In this document: positions 9,508-16,459 of the stretch, one piece after another
Layout of the letters: every line of letters begins with the position of its first letter
How positions within the stretch are numbered: position 1 is the stretch's first letter
Assembly: GCA_028284325.1 (NCBI GenBank)
Contig: JANQRX010000007.1
Span: forward strand, 1-61,189
Length of the DNA: 61,189 bases
Direction: 5' to 3'
Source: Bauldia sp.
GTDB taxonomy: Bacteria > Pseudomonadota > Alphaproteobacteria > Rhizobiales > Kaistiaceae
Made by a program: the position numbers and the translations under genes
Notes under the pieces: generated by a model
Seen by the model: only the letters and a program-made list of their open reading frames with translations
Database searches by the model: none
What the model was told of the DNA's origin: nothing

Positions 9508-9600
9508 ATGGGACGCTTGGGAATCGTTGCGGTTTCGGGCAGAGGCCGTTGCCATCTTCTTCAACGTGCCTCGGTCGCCCTCCGCGAACAGGCAGCGTGA
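9508..9600 (+). CDS. 30-residue leader ORF coupled to the tauE-like gene
   Basis: An ATG with an excellent GGAAGGA ribosome site opens a 30-codon frame that stops in GTGA, where the GTG (9597) is the likely start of the permease gene. Its first residues, MGRLGIVA, match the start of the UxuA-like protein (MGRIRIAA), and the DNA belongs to a duplicated cassette. It is therefore either a translated leader that couples ribosomes to the permease start, or simply the residual head of a duplicated uxuA. No function is known. Confidence 0.45.
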   Translation: MGRLGIVAVSGRGRCHLLQRASVALREQAA

Positions 9601-10349
9601 CCGTGCTTGACCCGGCCTTGGTGGTCGTTCTGGCGTCGGCCGTGTTTGGCGCCTCGCTGTTCCAGGCCGCGACGGGGATGGGCTACGGCCTATTGGCCGG
9701 GCCGGCGCTCCTCATCCTGCTCGGCAGTGCGGACGCCCTTCAGGTCAGCATTGTCCATAACCTGATCATCGCCGTTCTTCTGCTGACGCGAGTTTGGCGA
9801 TCGGCCGACCATCGGATGATCCGATCGCTTCTCATCGGCAGCGCGATGGGCCTGCCGGTCGGTTTCTTCATCTTCACCGTTACGAGCGTATCGTTGCTGA
9901 AGTTTTTCGCTGCTATCGTCGTTGCGCTCGCGCTCCTGTTCACGATTGCCGGTCAGCGAGCGCCGGTCGGTCGGCCCCCGGCGAACCGCGCGCGAGGTTG
10001 GCAGGCCTTGGGCGTGGCGGTGGGGTCGGGTGTACTCGGGGGCGCCCTTGCCATGCCCGGGCCACTTGCGACCGCATGGATGTCGGCCCGCGGCTGGAGC
10101 AAGGAGACAGTTCGTTCGACGATCCTGGTCTTCTTCCTGTTCGCGTCCGCCAGCGTACTCGCTATGCATGTCGTGTTTGCGGGCGTGACCGATGCCACGT
10201 GGTTTCTGACGCTCTGGCTGTCGCCGGTTCTCGTCACAGGCGTGGTCACGGGACACCTGCTCACCCGATTCGTGTCCGAACTCATGTTCAGGGTCTTGCT
10301 TCGCCTGAGTCTCGGGGCGACGGTAATCGCACTGATCGCCACCATCTAG
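9597..10349 (+). CDS. TauE/SafE-family membrane permease
   Basis: This is an integral membrane protein of about 250 residues with seven to eight hydrophobic segments, arranged as two homologous halves. The first half opens with the family pattern GASLFQAATGMGYGLLAGPALL; the second contains VGSGVLGGALAMPGPLATAWM. TauE/SafE proteins export sulfite, sulfoacetate or other small anions. The start is taken as GTG 9597, overlapping the leader ORF stop; TTG 9549 is possible. Its control region is a copy of the one in front of the UxuA/TTT genes, so it probably moves a metabolite of the same sugar-acid pathway. The substrate cannot be read from sequence. Confidence 0.8.
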   Translation: MTVLDPALVVVLASAVFGASLFQAATGMGYGLLAGPALLILLGSADALQVSIVHNLIIAVLLLTRVWRSADHRMIRSLLIGSAMGLPVGFFIFTVTSVSLLKFFAAIVVALALLFTIAGQRAPVGRPPANRARGWQALGVAVGSGVLGGALAMPGPLATAWMSARGWSKETVRSTILVFFLFASASVLAMHVVFAGVTDATWFLTLWLSPVLVTGVVTGHLLTRFVSELMFRVLLRLSLGATVIALIATI

Positions 10350-10388
10350 GATAGACATGGGTGGGGCCGCTGTTCGTGAGCCCGGAGT

Positions 10389-10406
10389 CTGTCTAGGGGC
10401 TGACAG
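10389..10406. promoter_or_regulatory. CTGTC-N8-GACAG operator upstream of the crp-like gene (site C)
   Basis: CTGTC (10389-10393), an 8-bp spacer, then GACAG (10402-10406): the arms and spacing are exactly those of the sites before tauE and uxuA, though the spacer sequence differs. It lies 63 bp before the regulator's start codon, which fits autoregulation. An overlapping reverse palindrome, CTGACAG-CAG-CTGTCAG, follows at 10400-10416. Confidence 0.6.
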
Positions 10407-10469
10407 CAGCTGTCAGTCAGTCGCTCTACACTGATGTGCTGCGGCGTCTGAACCAACAGGATCTCAACA

Positions 10470-11261
10470 ATGTCGAAACTCGCGATGGACCTGTCGGCCG
10501 TTGATCATACGGAGGAGGTGCATGCGCCCGAACAGGGGCACCCGCCGCTACTCCATCGTCTCAGCGACGACGAACGTCGACAGCTGTTGGCGATCTGTAC
10601 GCGGCGGCAGCTCCTGCCCGGCGAGAGCCTGTTCGTCCAGGGTGATCCTTTCGTCGAGCTGTTCATCGTCCAAAGCGGTCGCCTTCGCGTCCATTACGCG
10701 TCCGAAAACGGCAGTCAGCTCACCTTCGCTTACTGGACCGCCGGGACGCTGGTCGGCATGCCAGCGATCGATGGTCAGTTCACGCATCTGTGGACGGCCG
10801 ACGCCGTTGAAGTGACGGACCTGCTTGTCGCGCCGCGCCGGCCGTTCAGGGCGCTCATGTCCGGCATGCCGTCGCTGGCGATCGGCGTGATCGAGGCGCT
10901 GGAGTTCAAGGCCATGCGCCTGGGCAACCTTTCGCAGATCCTGGCAACTTCGTCGGTTGCCCGTCGTCTGCAGTTGCTGCTGCTCAATCTGATCGCCCTC
11001 TATGGGCGGCGAAAAGGAAACGAGATCGTCCTGTCGGTACCGTTCACGCACGAGGAGATCTCCGGAATGGTCAGTGCGTCGCGCCCGTGGGTCAGTTCCA
11101 TGCTTTCGCAGCTTAAATACTCGGAATTGCTCGCGTATTCCGGGCGGTTGATGGCCTTTCCCGATGTCGATCGGCTTCGACTGGTCGATTTCGAGGAACT
11201 GACCCGCGGCGGCCAGCGCCACTTTTCTCCTGGTGCTGTCATGCACAAGACAGCACCCTGA
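10470..11261 (+). CDS. Crp/Fnr-family transcriptional regulator
   Basis: This 263-residue protein has an N-terminal cyclic-nucleotide-binding-like beta barrel (about 40-150, LLPGESLFVQGDPFVELFIVQSGRLRVHY) and a C-terminal winged helix-turn-helix (about 190-245). In the latter, FTHEEISGMVSASRPWVSSML is the recognition region. There is no FNR cysteine cluster near the N-terminus, so it is not an oxygen sensor of the classic type; the effector is unknown. Its last codons (GAVMHKTAP and stop) contain operator copy B for the next gene. Three matching operators (9430, 10389, 11232) suggest it controls tauE, itself and the uxuA-TTT genes. Confidence 0.88.
   Translation: MSKLAMDLSAVDHTEEVHAPEQGHPPLLHRLSDDERRQLLAICTRRQLLPGESLFVQGDPFVELFIVQSGRLRVHYASENGSQLTFAYWTAGTLVGMPAIDGQFTHLWTADAVEVTDLLVAPRRPFRALMSGMPSLAIGVIEALEFKAMRLGNLSQILATSSVARRLQLLLLNLIALYGRRKGNEIVLSVPFTHEEISGMVSASRPWVSSMLSQLKYSELLAYSGRLMAFPDVDRLRLVDFEELTRGGQRHFSPGAVMHKTAP
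11232..11257. promoter_or_regulatory. copy B of the CTGTC-N8-GACAG operator, inside the 3' end of crp-like gene
   Basis: GGTGCTGTC (11232-11240) and GACAGCACC (11249-11257) form a perfect 9-bp inverted repeat with an 8-bp spacer, just before the crp stop codon and 52 bp before the uxuA-like start. Its core TGTCA-N6-AGACA has CRP-family geometry. It could also form an RNA hairpin, but no U-run follows, so it is not an intrinsic terminator. Confidence 0.65.
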
Positions 11262-11277
11262 TCCAATGCTCCCTAGG

Positions 11278-11305
11278 GTCCTTCCACGGTTTGGTTGGGA
11301 AGGAC
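11278..11305 (+). promoter_or_regulatory. Shine-Dalgarno-sequestering hairpin before uxuA-like gene, copy B
   Basis: GTCCTTCC (11278-11285) pairs perfectly with GGAAGGAC (11298-11305) around a 12-nt loop. The 3' arm holds the ribosome-binding site for ATG 11309, so in the folded RNA the site is masked. The same fold is kept in copy A at 9477-9504, despite sequence differences. Confidence 0.5.
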
Positions 11306-11308
11306 TTC

Positions 11309-12373
11309 ATGGGACGCATAAGAATCGCAGCGGGCAGCATCCGGGATCTCACCGACGAAGTGATGCAGTTCGCGAGGCAACTCGGCTGTAGCGGTCTCGT
11401 CCTGAACACGCCGCCTCTCACCGGGCGTCCCTCCTACGGCTCAAACGCGATCGGCGGGTCCTACTGGGAACGTCCCGGCGGTAGCGCCGACGTACCCGAG
11501 CGATGGGACCTTCTTGAGCTCGTGCAATTGCGCAGGCGCATCGAAGAGGCGGACCTGCGGCTCGAAGCCCTGGAGAACGTACCGATCCATTTCTACGAGC
11601 AAGCCATCCTGGGCGGTCCTGACCGTGATCGCCAGATCGACAACTACTGCGAAACGCTCCGCAATGTCGGCCGGGCCGGAATACCGGTTCTTGGCTACCA
11701 CTGGATGGCCAATCGAGTCTGGCGAACCACCAAGCATGCGAAGGCCCGCGGTGGCGCGACGACCAGCACCTTCGACTTTGCTCTGGTCGCCGATGCGCCG
11801 CCGACGCACGGGCGGGTCTACGCCGAAGACGAACTCTGGGAGAGCTACGTCTATTTCATTGAGCGCGTTCTTCCGGTTGCCGAAGAGTATCACGTCGTCC
11901 TCGCGCTCCATCCGGACGATCCGCCGCTGCCGATGCTTGCGGGCATGCCTCGTCTGTTTCGCGGCCTAGAGAGCTTCCGGCGTGCGGTGGAGGAGATCGC
12001 GCCCAGCCCCAACCATCGTCTGAACTTCTGCATGGGGACGTGGGCCGAGATGGGCCTCGACGAGATGTACGCGGCGATGGAGTATTTCGGTCGCAAGGGC
12101 AAAATCGCCTACGTCCATTTCCGCAACGTTCGGGGCACGGTACCGGCATTCGAAGAGACCTTCGTGGACGAGGGTGACGTCGACTGCGCACGCGCAGTCA
12201 GGCTCCTCGACGATGTCGGGTTCGATGGTTTTCTCATCGACGACCATGTCCCGCATATGACCGACGACACGATCTACATGCATCGAAGCCGCGCCTACGC
12301 CATCGGCTACATGCGCGGGCTGATGCACGCCATTCAGACGGGAACTACCCCGACTTTCGATAGCGTCGCTTAA
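11309..12373 (+). CDS. mannonate dehydratase-like enzyme, UxuA family (TIM barrel)
   Basis: This 354-residue protein of the xylose-isomerase-like TIM-barrel fold has strong UxuA features: GYHWMANRVWRTT (about 127-139), the metal ligand regions ALHPDDPP, NFCMGTWAEMG and AYVHFRNVRG, and the late DDHVPHM. UxuA dehydrates D-mannonate to 2-keto-3-deoxygluconate in hexuronate breakdown. The start ATG 11309 has a GGAAGGA site; an upstream in-frame start at 11291 lies inside the hairpin and is rejected. It is followed by a complete TTT transporter, so the pathway substrate is probably an imported aldonate or uronate. Whether it acts on mannonate itself or a related acid is not certain. Confidence 0.8.
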   Translation: MGRIRIAAGSIRDLTDEVMQFARQLGCSGLVLNTPPLTGRPSYGSNAIGGSYWERPGGSADVPERWDLLELVQLRRRIEEADLRLEALENVPIHFYEQAILGGPDRDRQIDNYCETLRNVGRAGIPVLGYHWMANRVWRTTKHAKARGGATTSTFDFALVADAPPTHGRVYAEDELWESYVYFIERVLPVAEEYHVVLALHPDDPPLPMLAGMPRLFRGLESFRRAVEEIAPSPNHRLNFCMGTWAEMGLDEMYAAMEYFGRKGKIAYVHFRNVRGTVPAFEETFVDEGDVDCARAVRLLDDVGFDGFLIDDHVPHMTDDTIYMHRSRAYAIGYMRGLMHAIQTGTTPTFDSVA

Positions 12374-12390
12374 CCATGGAGAAACGGACC

Positions 12391-13359
12391 ATGCGTACGT
12401 TCAGGAGATTCACTTCCGCATTGGCCATTGTCGTCGCAGCGGGGGCTTTGGCCGCTCCGGTGCCTGCATTCGCAGAGTATCCGGAGAAGCCGATACGCTT
12501 CATCGTTCCCTACGGGGCCGGGGGCGCAAGCGACATCGTCGCACGCATCTTCCAGAAAGCGCTTGAAGATGTGCTGCCCCAGCCGGTCGTCGTCATCAAC
12601 AAGCCGGGGGCCGGCGGCTCTCTGGGAGCACGCGAGGCCAAGGACGCCGAGCCGGACGGGTACACCGTCCTGAGCACGCATATCGGGCTTCATACCAATC
12701 GCCTCATGGGGGTGGCCGACTTTGGCTACGAGGACTTCGAGCCCGTTGCCGAGACCGGGACGATCGAACTCGTTCTGACGGCTTCCGGCAACTCGCGGTT
12801 CGAGAACGTCGACGATCTGGTCGCCGAAGCCAAAGCCAATCCTGATACCGTGACGCACGCGACCAACCTCACCTCCGTTCTTCATCTTGCCGCCCTGCAA
12901 TTCATGAACGAGCCCGACTTCACGTTCCGATTCGTCCAGGTGGGCGGCGGCGGTCCGCGCAAGCCGCATATGGTCGGTGGGCAGTCCGACACGTCCTTCT
13001 TCAGCATCGGTGAAGTTGCACAGGAGATCGAGAACGGCGATCTTCGGGTTCTGGCGTTGATGTCGCAGAACCGGTCGCCGTTCCTGCCCGACGCACCGAC
13101 GATCAAGGAAGCCGGGTACGACTACGATCCGCTTGGCGTATCGTTCTGGTGGATGGTTCCGAACGGAACGCCCCGGGACAGGATCGACTTTCTGGCGGAT
13201 TCCTTCGAGCAGGCTTTCGCCAAACCGGATGTGCAGAAGGCACTCGCCGACCGGGCTTATGCCGCGACGTTCGTCCGCGGAGAACCGCTCGCGAACAGGG
13301 TCAGGAGCGAGTTCGAAAGCGTGAAAGAGCTCGTGGAGAGGTTCGATATCTCGAAATAG
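12391..13359 (+). CDS. tripartite tricarboxylate transporter substrate-binding protein (TctC/Bug family)
   Basis: This periplasmic binding protein has 322 residues and a signal peptide ending at PAFAE. Bug/TctC hallmarks are present: YPEKPIRFIVPYGAGGASDIVAR at the mature N-terminus, KPGAGGSLGA (about 70-80) and the late family pattern with FLPDAPTIKEAGY. The start at 12391 is preferred over ATG 12376 because GGAG lies at proper distance before it. It captures a carboxylate for the TctBA channel encoded next; the ligand is probably the substrate or precursor of the UxuA-like enzyme. Confidence 0.9.
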   Translation: MRTFRRFTSALAIVVAAGALAAPVPAFAEYPEKPIRFIVPYGAGGASDIVARIFQKALEDVLPQPVVVINKPGAGGSLGAREAKDAEPDGYTVLSTHIGLHTNRLMGVADFGYEDFEPVAETGTIELVLTASGNSRFENVDDLVAEAKANPDTVTHATNLTSVLHLAALQFMNEPDFTFRFVQVGGGGPRKPHMVGGQSDTSFFSIGEVAQEIENGDLRVLALMSQNRSPFLPDAPTIKEAGYDYDPLGVSFWWMVPNGTPRDRIDFLADSFEQAFAKPDVQKALADRAYAATFVRGEPLANRVRSEFESVKELVERFDISK

Positions 13360-13380
13360 CCTGGTGAGCATCCCGATCCG

Positions 13381-13415
13381 CGGCGCCGGCAGGGCTGTTA
13401 CGCCTGAAGGCGCCG
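13381..13415 (+). other. intercistronic stem-loop between tctC-like and tctB-like genes
   Basis: CGGCGCC (13381-13387) and GGCGCCG (13409-13415) form a 7-bp stem. Like the hairpin at 4191, it sits between a binding-protein gene and its permease gene and may set relative expression. Confidence 0.35.
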
Positions 13416-13439
13416 TGGATACGCGGTTGCGAGACTGCC

Positions 13440-13898
13440 ATGAAACCTGATCTCACGGCCGGCGTGCTCGGTATCGGCGTAAGCATCGTGGTGTTCGCCT
13501 CCAGCTTCACCATCGCGCCGCCGCGCTACGAACCGCTCGGCGCCGGCGCCGTTCCTATCGCCGCCGCCGTCGGGCTTTTCGCCGGCTCCCTGATTCTGCT
13601 AGCGACGACGGTGGCGAGACATCTTTCCGGTCACCATCCTGTCGGCGGCAAACGCTGGGTCCTGGTACCGAGGCCGGCCACGTTGGCGCTGACGGTCACG
13701 GCGATCGCGCTCTACATCGTCCTGTTCGCGTCTCCCATCGGATTCCGCGGTGCAACGCTTCTGTTCGTCGTTGCGGCCGCCGTCATACTGGGTGCACGGA
13801 CCCGCAGGGACCTGATCTGGCTCATGCTGGTGGCACCGATCGTCGCGTTCGGCTGCTTCTACCTCTTCACCCGCATCTTCGTTGTCGATCTTCTATGA
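13440..13898 (+). CDS. tripartite tricarboxylate transporter small membrane subunit (TctB)
   Basis: This is a 152-residue membrane protein with four hydrophobic segments. The N-terminal pattern ASSFTIAPPRYEPLGAGAVPIAAAV and the length fit TctB, the small subunit of TTT secondary transporters. It ends in ATGA shared with tctA, so the two are translationally coupled. Confidence 0.85.
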   Translation: MKPDLTAGVLGIGVSIVVFASSFTIAPPRYEPLGAGAVPIAAAVGLFAGSLILLATTVARHLSGHHPVGGKRWVLVPRPATLALTVTAIALYIVLFASPIGFRGATLLFVVAAAVILGARTRRDLIWLMLVAPIVAFGCFYLFTRIFVVDLL

Positions 13899-15382
13899 CG
13901 CCCGAGTTCTTCGCAGCACTTGGGCCGATCCTTGCCGCCGAGCCGCTGCTGTACATCGTCGGCGGCGTGATACTCGGTATCGTTGCAGGGGCGACGCCGG
14001 GCCTGACAGGGGCGATGGGGATCGCCCTCATGCTGCCGCTGACCTACTACATCGACAGCAAGCTGGCGCTGATACTTCTGGTGTCGATGTACGTCGGCGC
14101 GATCAGCGGCGGACTGCTTCCCGCTACGCTGCTGCGCATACCGGGCACGCCGGCTTCGATCATGACCACGTTCGACGGCTACCCGATGGCCCGCGACGGA
14201 CGGCCCGGCCGGGCGCTGGGCATCGGCATCACCGCGTCGTTCGTCGGCGGCGTCATCTCTTGGCTGTTTCTAGCCGGGCTGTCGCCGCCGCTGGCGCGCT
14301 TCGCGCTCCGGTTCGGGCCATTCGAATACTTTTCCATGACCCTGATGGCGCTCATGTTGATCGCTGCCGTCACCGAGGGCAGCCTGATGAGGGGGATTGT
14401 ATCCGGTTTCCTGGGATTGGTTGCGGCGCTTCCGGGTCTCGATCCGGTCTCCGGCGAAATGCGGTTGACCTTCGGGTTCCACCAGCTTGCCGGCGGTTTC
14501 CAGCCGTTGCCCGTGCTTATCGGTATCTTCGCCGTCAGCCAGATCCTGCTCATGGCCGGAGAAGGTGCGCCCGTGACCGAGCGTGTCACGACCGGGTTCA
14601 GTCGCATGTTCATGACCTTGGCGGATTGGCGCCGACAAGCGGTGAACCTCGTACGCTCTTCCGTGGTCGGTACATGGATCGGTATCGTGCCCGGCATCGG
14701 CGCCAATATCGGCTCGATCGTCGCCTACACGCTCGCCAAGAGCGCCTCCAGGACGCCCGATCGGTTCGGCAAGGGATCGGAAGAAGGCATAGTTGCTTCC
14801 GAGACCGCCAACAATGCGACGGTAGCGGGCGCGCTCATCCCGCTCATCACCATGGGTGTTCCCGGTAGCGTCGTCGACGCCATCCTGTTGGGCGCCCTGG
14901 TCATCCACAACATCCAGCCGGGGCCGCTGCTCTTCCGCAACGAGCCGGATCTCGTCTACGGGCTCATCTGGGCAGTGCTGGTGGCGAATGTCGTCATGCT
15001 CGCCCTCATGCTCGCGGGCATCCGCATTTTCGGCCGGCTCGCAACGATACCCAAGGCGCTGCTCAATCCGGTGCTTCTCGTGATGTGCTGTGTCGGGACG
15101 TTCGCGGCCGCCAATCGCCACTTCGATCTCTGGATCATGCTCGGTTTCGGCCTGCTGGGTTACGTCCTCCAGCGGTGCCGCGTACCGCTGGGACCGTTTG
15201 TCATTGCCTACATCCTCGCGCCGCTGCTGGAGAAAAACCTCCGCTCGGGCCTGATGATGTCGGCAGGCAGCTATGAACCGCTGATCACCCGACCGATCTC
15301 CGCCACCTTTCTCGCCATCGCCCTGGTGACGTTGGTCTACGCCGTCGTGAGCGAGGTCCGTGCCGCGCGAAGCGGTCGGTGA
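13895..15382 (+). CDS. tripartite tricarboxylate transporter large permease (TctA)
   Basis: This is the main channel subunit of the TTT transporter, 495 residues with about eleven to twelve membrane segments. Family motifs visible: GATPGLTGAMGIALMLPLTYY near residue 35, YVGAISGGLLPATLLRIPGTPASIMTTFDGYPMA, and GIVPGIGANIGSI near 270. It overlaps tctB by 4 bp. Together with the upstream binding protein it drives proton- or sodium-coupled carboxylate uptake. A weak TGATTT/AAATCA inverted repeat spans the stop. Confidence 0.93.
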   Translation: MTPEFFAALGPILAAEPLLYIVGGVILGIVAGATPGLTGAMGIALMLPLTYYIDSKLALILLVSMYVGAISGGLLPATLLRIPGTPASIMTTFDGYPMARDGRPGRALGIGITASFVGGVISWLFLAGLSPPLARFALRFGPFEYFSMTLMALMLIAAVTEGSLMRGIVSGFLGLVAALPGLDPVSGEMRLTFGFHQLAGGFQPLPVLIGIFAVSQILLMAGEGAPVTERVTTGFSRMFMTLADWRRQAVNLVRSSVVGTWIGIVPGIGANIGSIVAYTLAKSASRTPDRFGKGSEEGIVASETANNATVAGALIPLITMGVPGSVVDAILLGALVIHNIQPGPLLFRNEPDLVYGLIWAVLVANVVMLALMLAGIRIFGRLATIPKALLNPVLLVMCCVGTFAAANRHFDLWIMLGFGLLGYVLQRCRVPLGPFVIAYILAPLLEKNLRSGLMMSAGSYEPLITRPISATFLAIALVTLVYAVVSEVRAARSGR

Positions 15383-15414
15383 TTTTCCCTAACCATCTGA
15401 AATCACATATCAAT

Positions 15415-15491
15415 TGGCGACCCCGAGAGGATTCGAACCTCTGACCTACAGATTAGGAATCTGCCGCTCTATCCTGCTGAGCTACGGGGCC
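15415..15491 (-). tRNA. tRNA-Arg (anticodon CCT)
   Basis: Read on the minus strand, this is a complete 77-nt cloverleaf with a 7-bp acceptor stem (GGCCCCG / CGGGGTC, one G-U), D-arm AGCTCAGCAGGATAGAGC, anticodon stem GCAGA/TCTGT with loop TTCCTAA (CCT at 34-36), T-loop GGTTCGAATCC and an encoded CCA end. It reads AGG codons. Its 3' end faces the catabolic region to the left, the orientation in which islands insert into tRNA genes. Confidence 0.95.
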
Positions 15492-15578
15492 GTCGCGGTT
15501 CGTATGTAGCAAAGCGCCCCGGCTGCGGCCACCGGTCGCGGTCAGCCACGGTTCAGGTGGGCGTGCTACGGTTCGCCC

Positions 15579-16448
15579 ATGTCTTCGCAGCCCATGTATC
15601 CAGCCACGCACTGGGCAACCCATCGGCGATATCCCCACGCCCGCGCCGTCGTCCTGGCGGTGTACGGTGGGCTGGCGCTGGGGGTCTCGACGGTGGGTGC
15701 CGGGGCGCAGCCGGCGCCGCGTGCCTGCCCCGGCGGGGCGTTGGAGAACGTCGCCGTCATCGAGGTGCTCGACGCCGAAACACTGCGGCTTCGCGACGGC
15801 CGGATCATTCGCCTGGCCGGGGTCGCGGCGCCGTATCTCACATCCGGCGGTGACGAGGCCGACGAGCTGGAAACACAGGCCGCCGCGGTCCTCGACACAC
15901 TCCGGCGGGACGGCCAGGCGGCGATCGAGCCTCGCAGCGATCCCGACCGGTATGGGCGACTTCACGCCGATCTCGTGATGACGGGTGCCGACGGCGTGGC
16001 GATATGGGTGCAGGAAGAGCTCGCCAGGATGGGGCTCGCCCGGATCGAGCGGGCGGACCTGATGCCGGACTGTCTCGGTGTCCTGGCAGCCGCCGAAAAC
16101 GCCGCGATCGCGGCCGGAACCGGGCTCTGGGGCACGCCCGAGCATGGTGTCCGCGACGCCGGCGATCCTTCGCTTGAGGGGCAAATTGGCCTATATGAGG
16201 TCGTCCGAGGGCGGGTTCATTCGGTCGGAACCCGCACTTATATGACGTTTGTCGATTTCGGTCCCGATTATCGCCGCGATTTCACCATCATGATCACACC
16301 ACGGATGGTGGAGGCGCTGGCGGCGGAGGGCATTGTGGCCGCCGATCTCGGCGGGCGGGTCGTGCAGGTGCGGGGCGTCATCGAGGCGAGCGGCGGGCCC
16401 GCCATCCGGCTGAGGCGCGTGGACGAGATCGCGGTACTGGGTGAGTGA
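15579..16448 (+). CDS. thermonuclease (SNase)-like secreted protein
   Basis: This is a 289-residue protein with a hydrophobic N-terminal signal (about 22-45) and an SNase-like OB fold from about 55. The core VIEVLDAETLRLRDGRIIRLAGVAAPYL and the later DRYGRLHADLVMTGADGVAIWVQEELARMGLARI follow staphylococcal nuclease order. The catalytic arginine/glutamate pattern is only partly conserved, so nuclease activity is uncertain. A second part (about 200-289) resembles an additional OB-like or lipoprotein domain. Its end overlaps a possible GTG start of the following M48 peptidase gene, suggesting an operon. Confidence 0.72.
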   Translation: MSSQPMYPATHWATHRRYPHARAVVLAVYGGLALGVSTVGAGAQPAPRACPGGALENVAVIEVLDAETLRLRDGRIIRLAGVAAPYLTSGGDEADELETQAAAVLDTLRRDGQAAIEPRSDPDRYGRLHADLVMTGADGVAIWVQEELARMGLARIERADLMPDCLGVLAAAENAAIAAGTGLWGTPEHGVRDAGDPSLEGQIGLYEVVRGRVHSVGTRTYMTFVDFGPDYRRDFTIMITPRMVEALAAEGIVAADLGGRVVQVRGVIEASGGPAIRLRRVDEIAVLGE

Positions 16449-16459
16449 TACTTGGACGG

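Noticed and set aside
11232-11257. Operator B read as an intrinsic terminator of crp
   Set aside because: The stem is good, but no U-run follows, the sequence overlaps the last codons, and the same arms recur upstream of crp where no gene ends.
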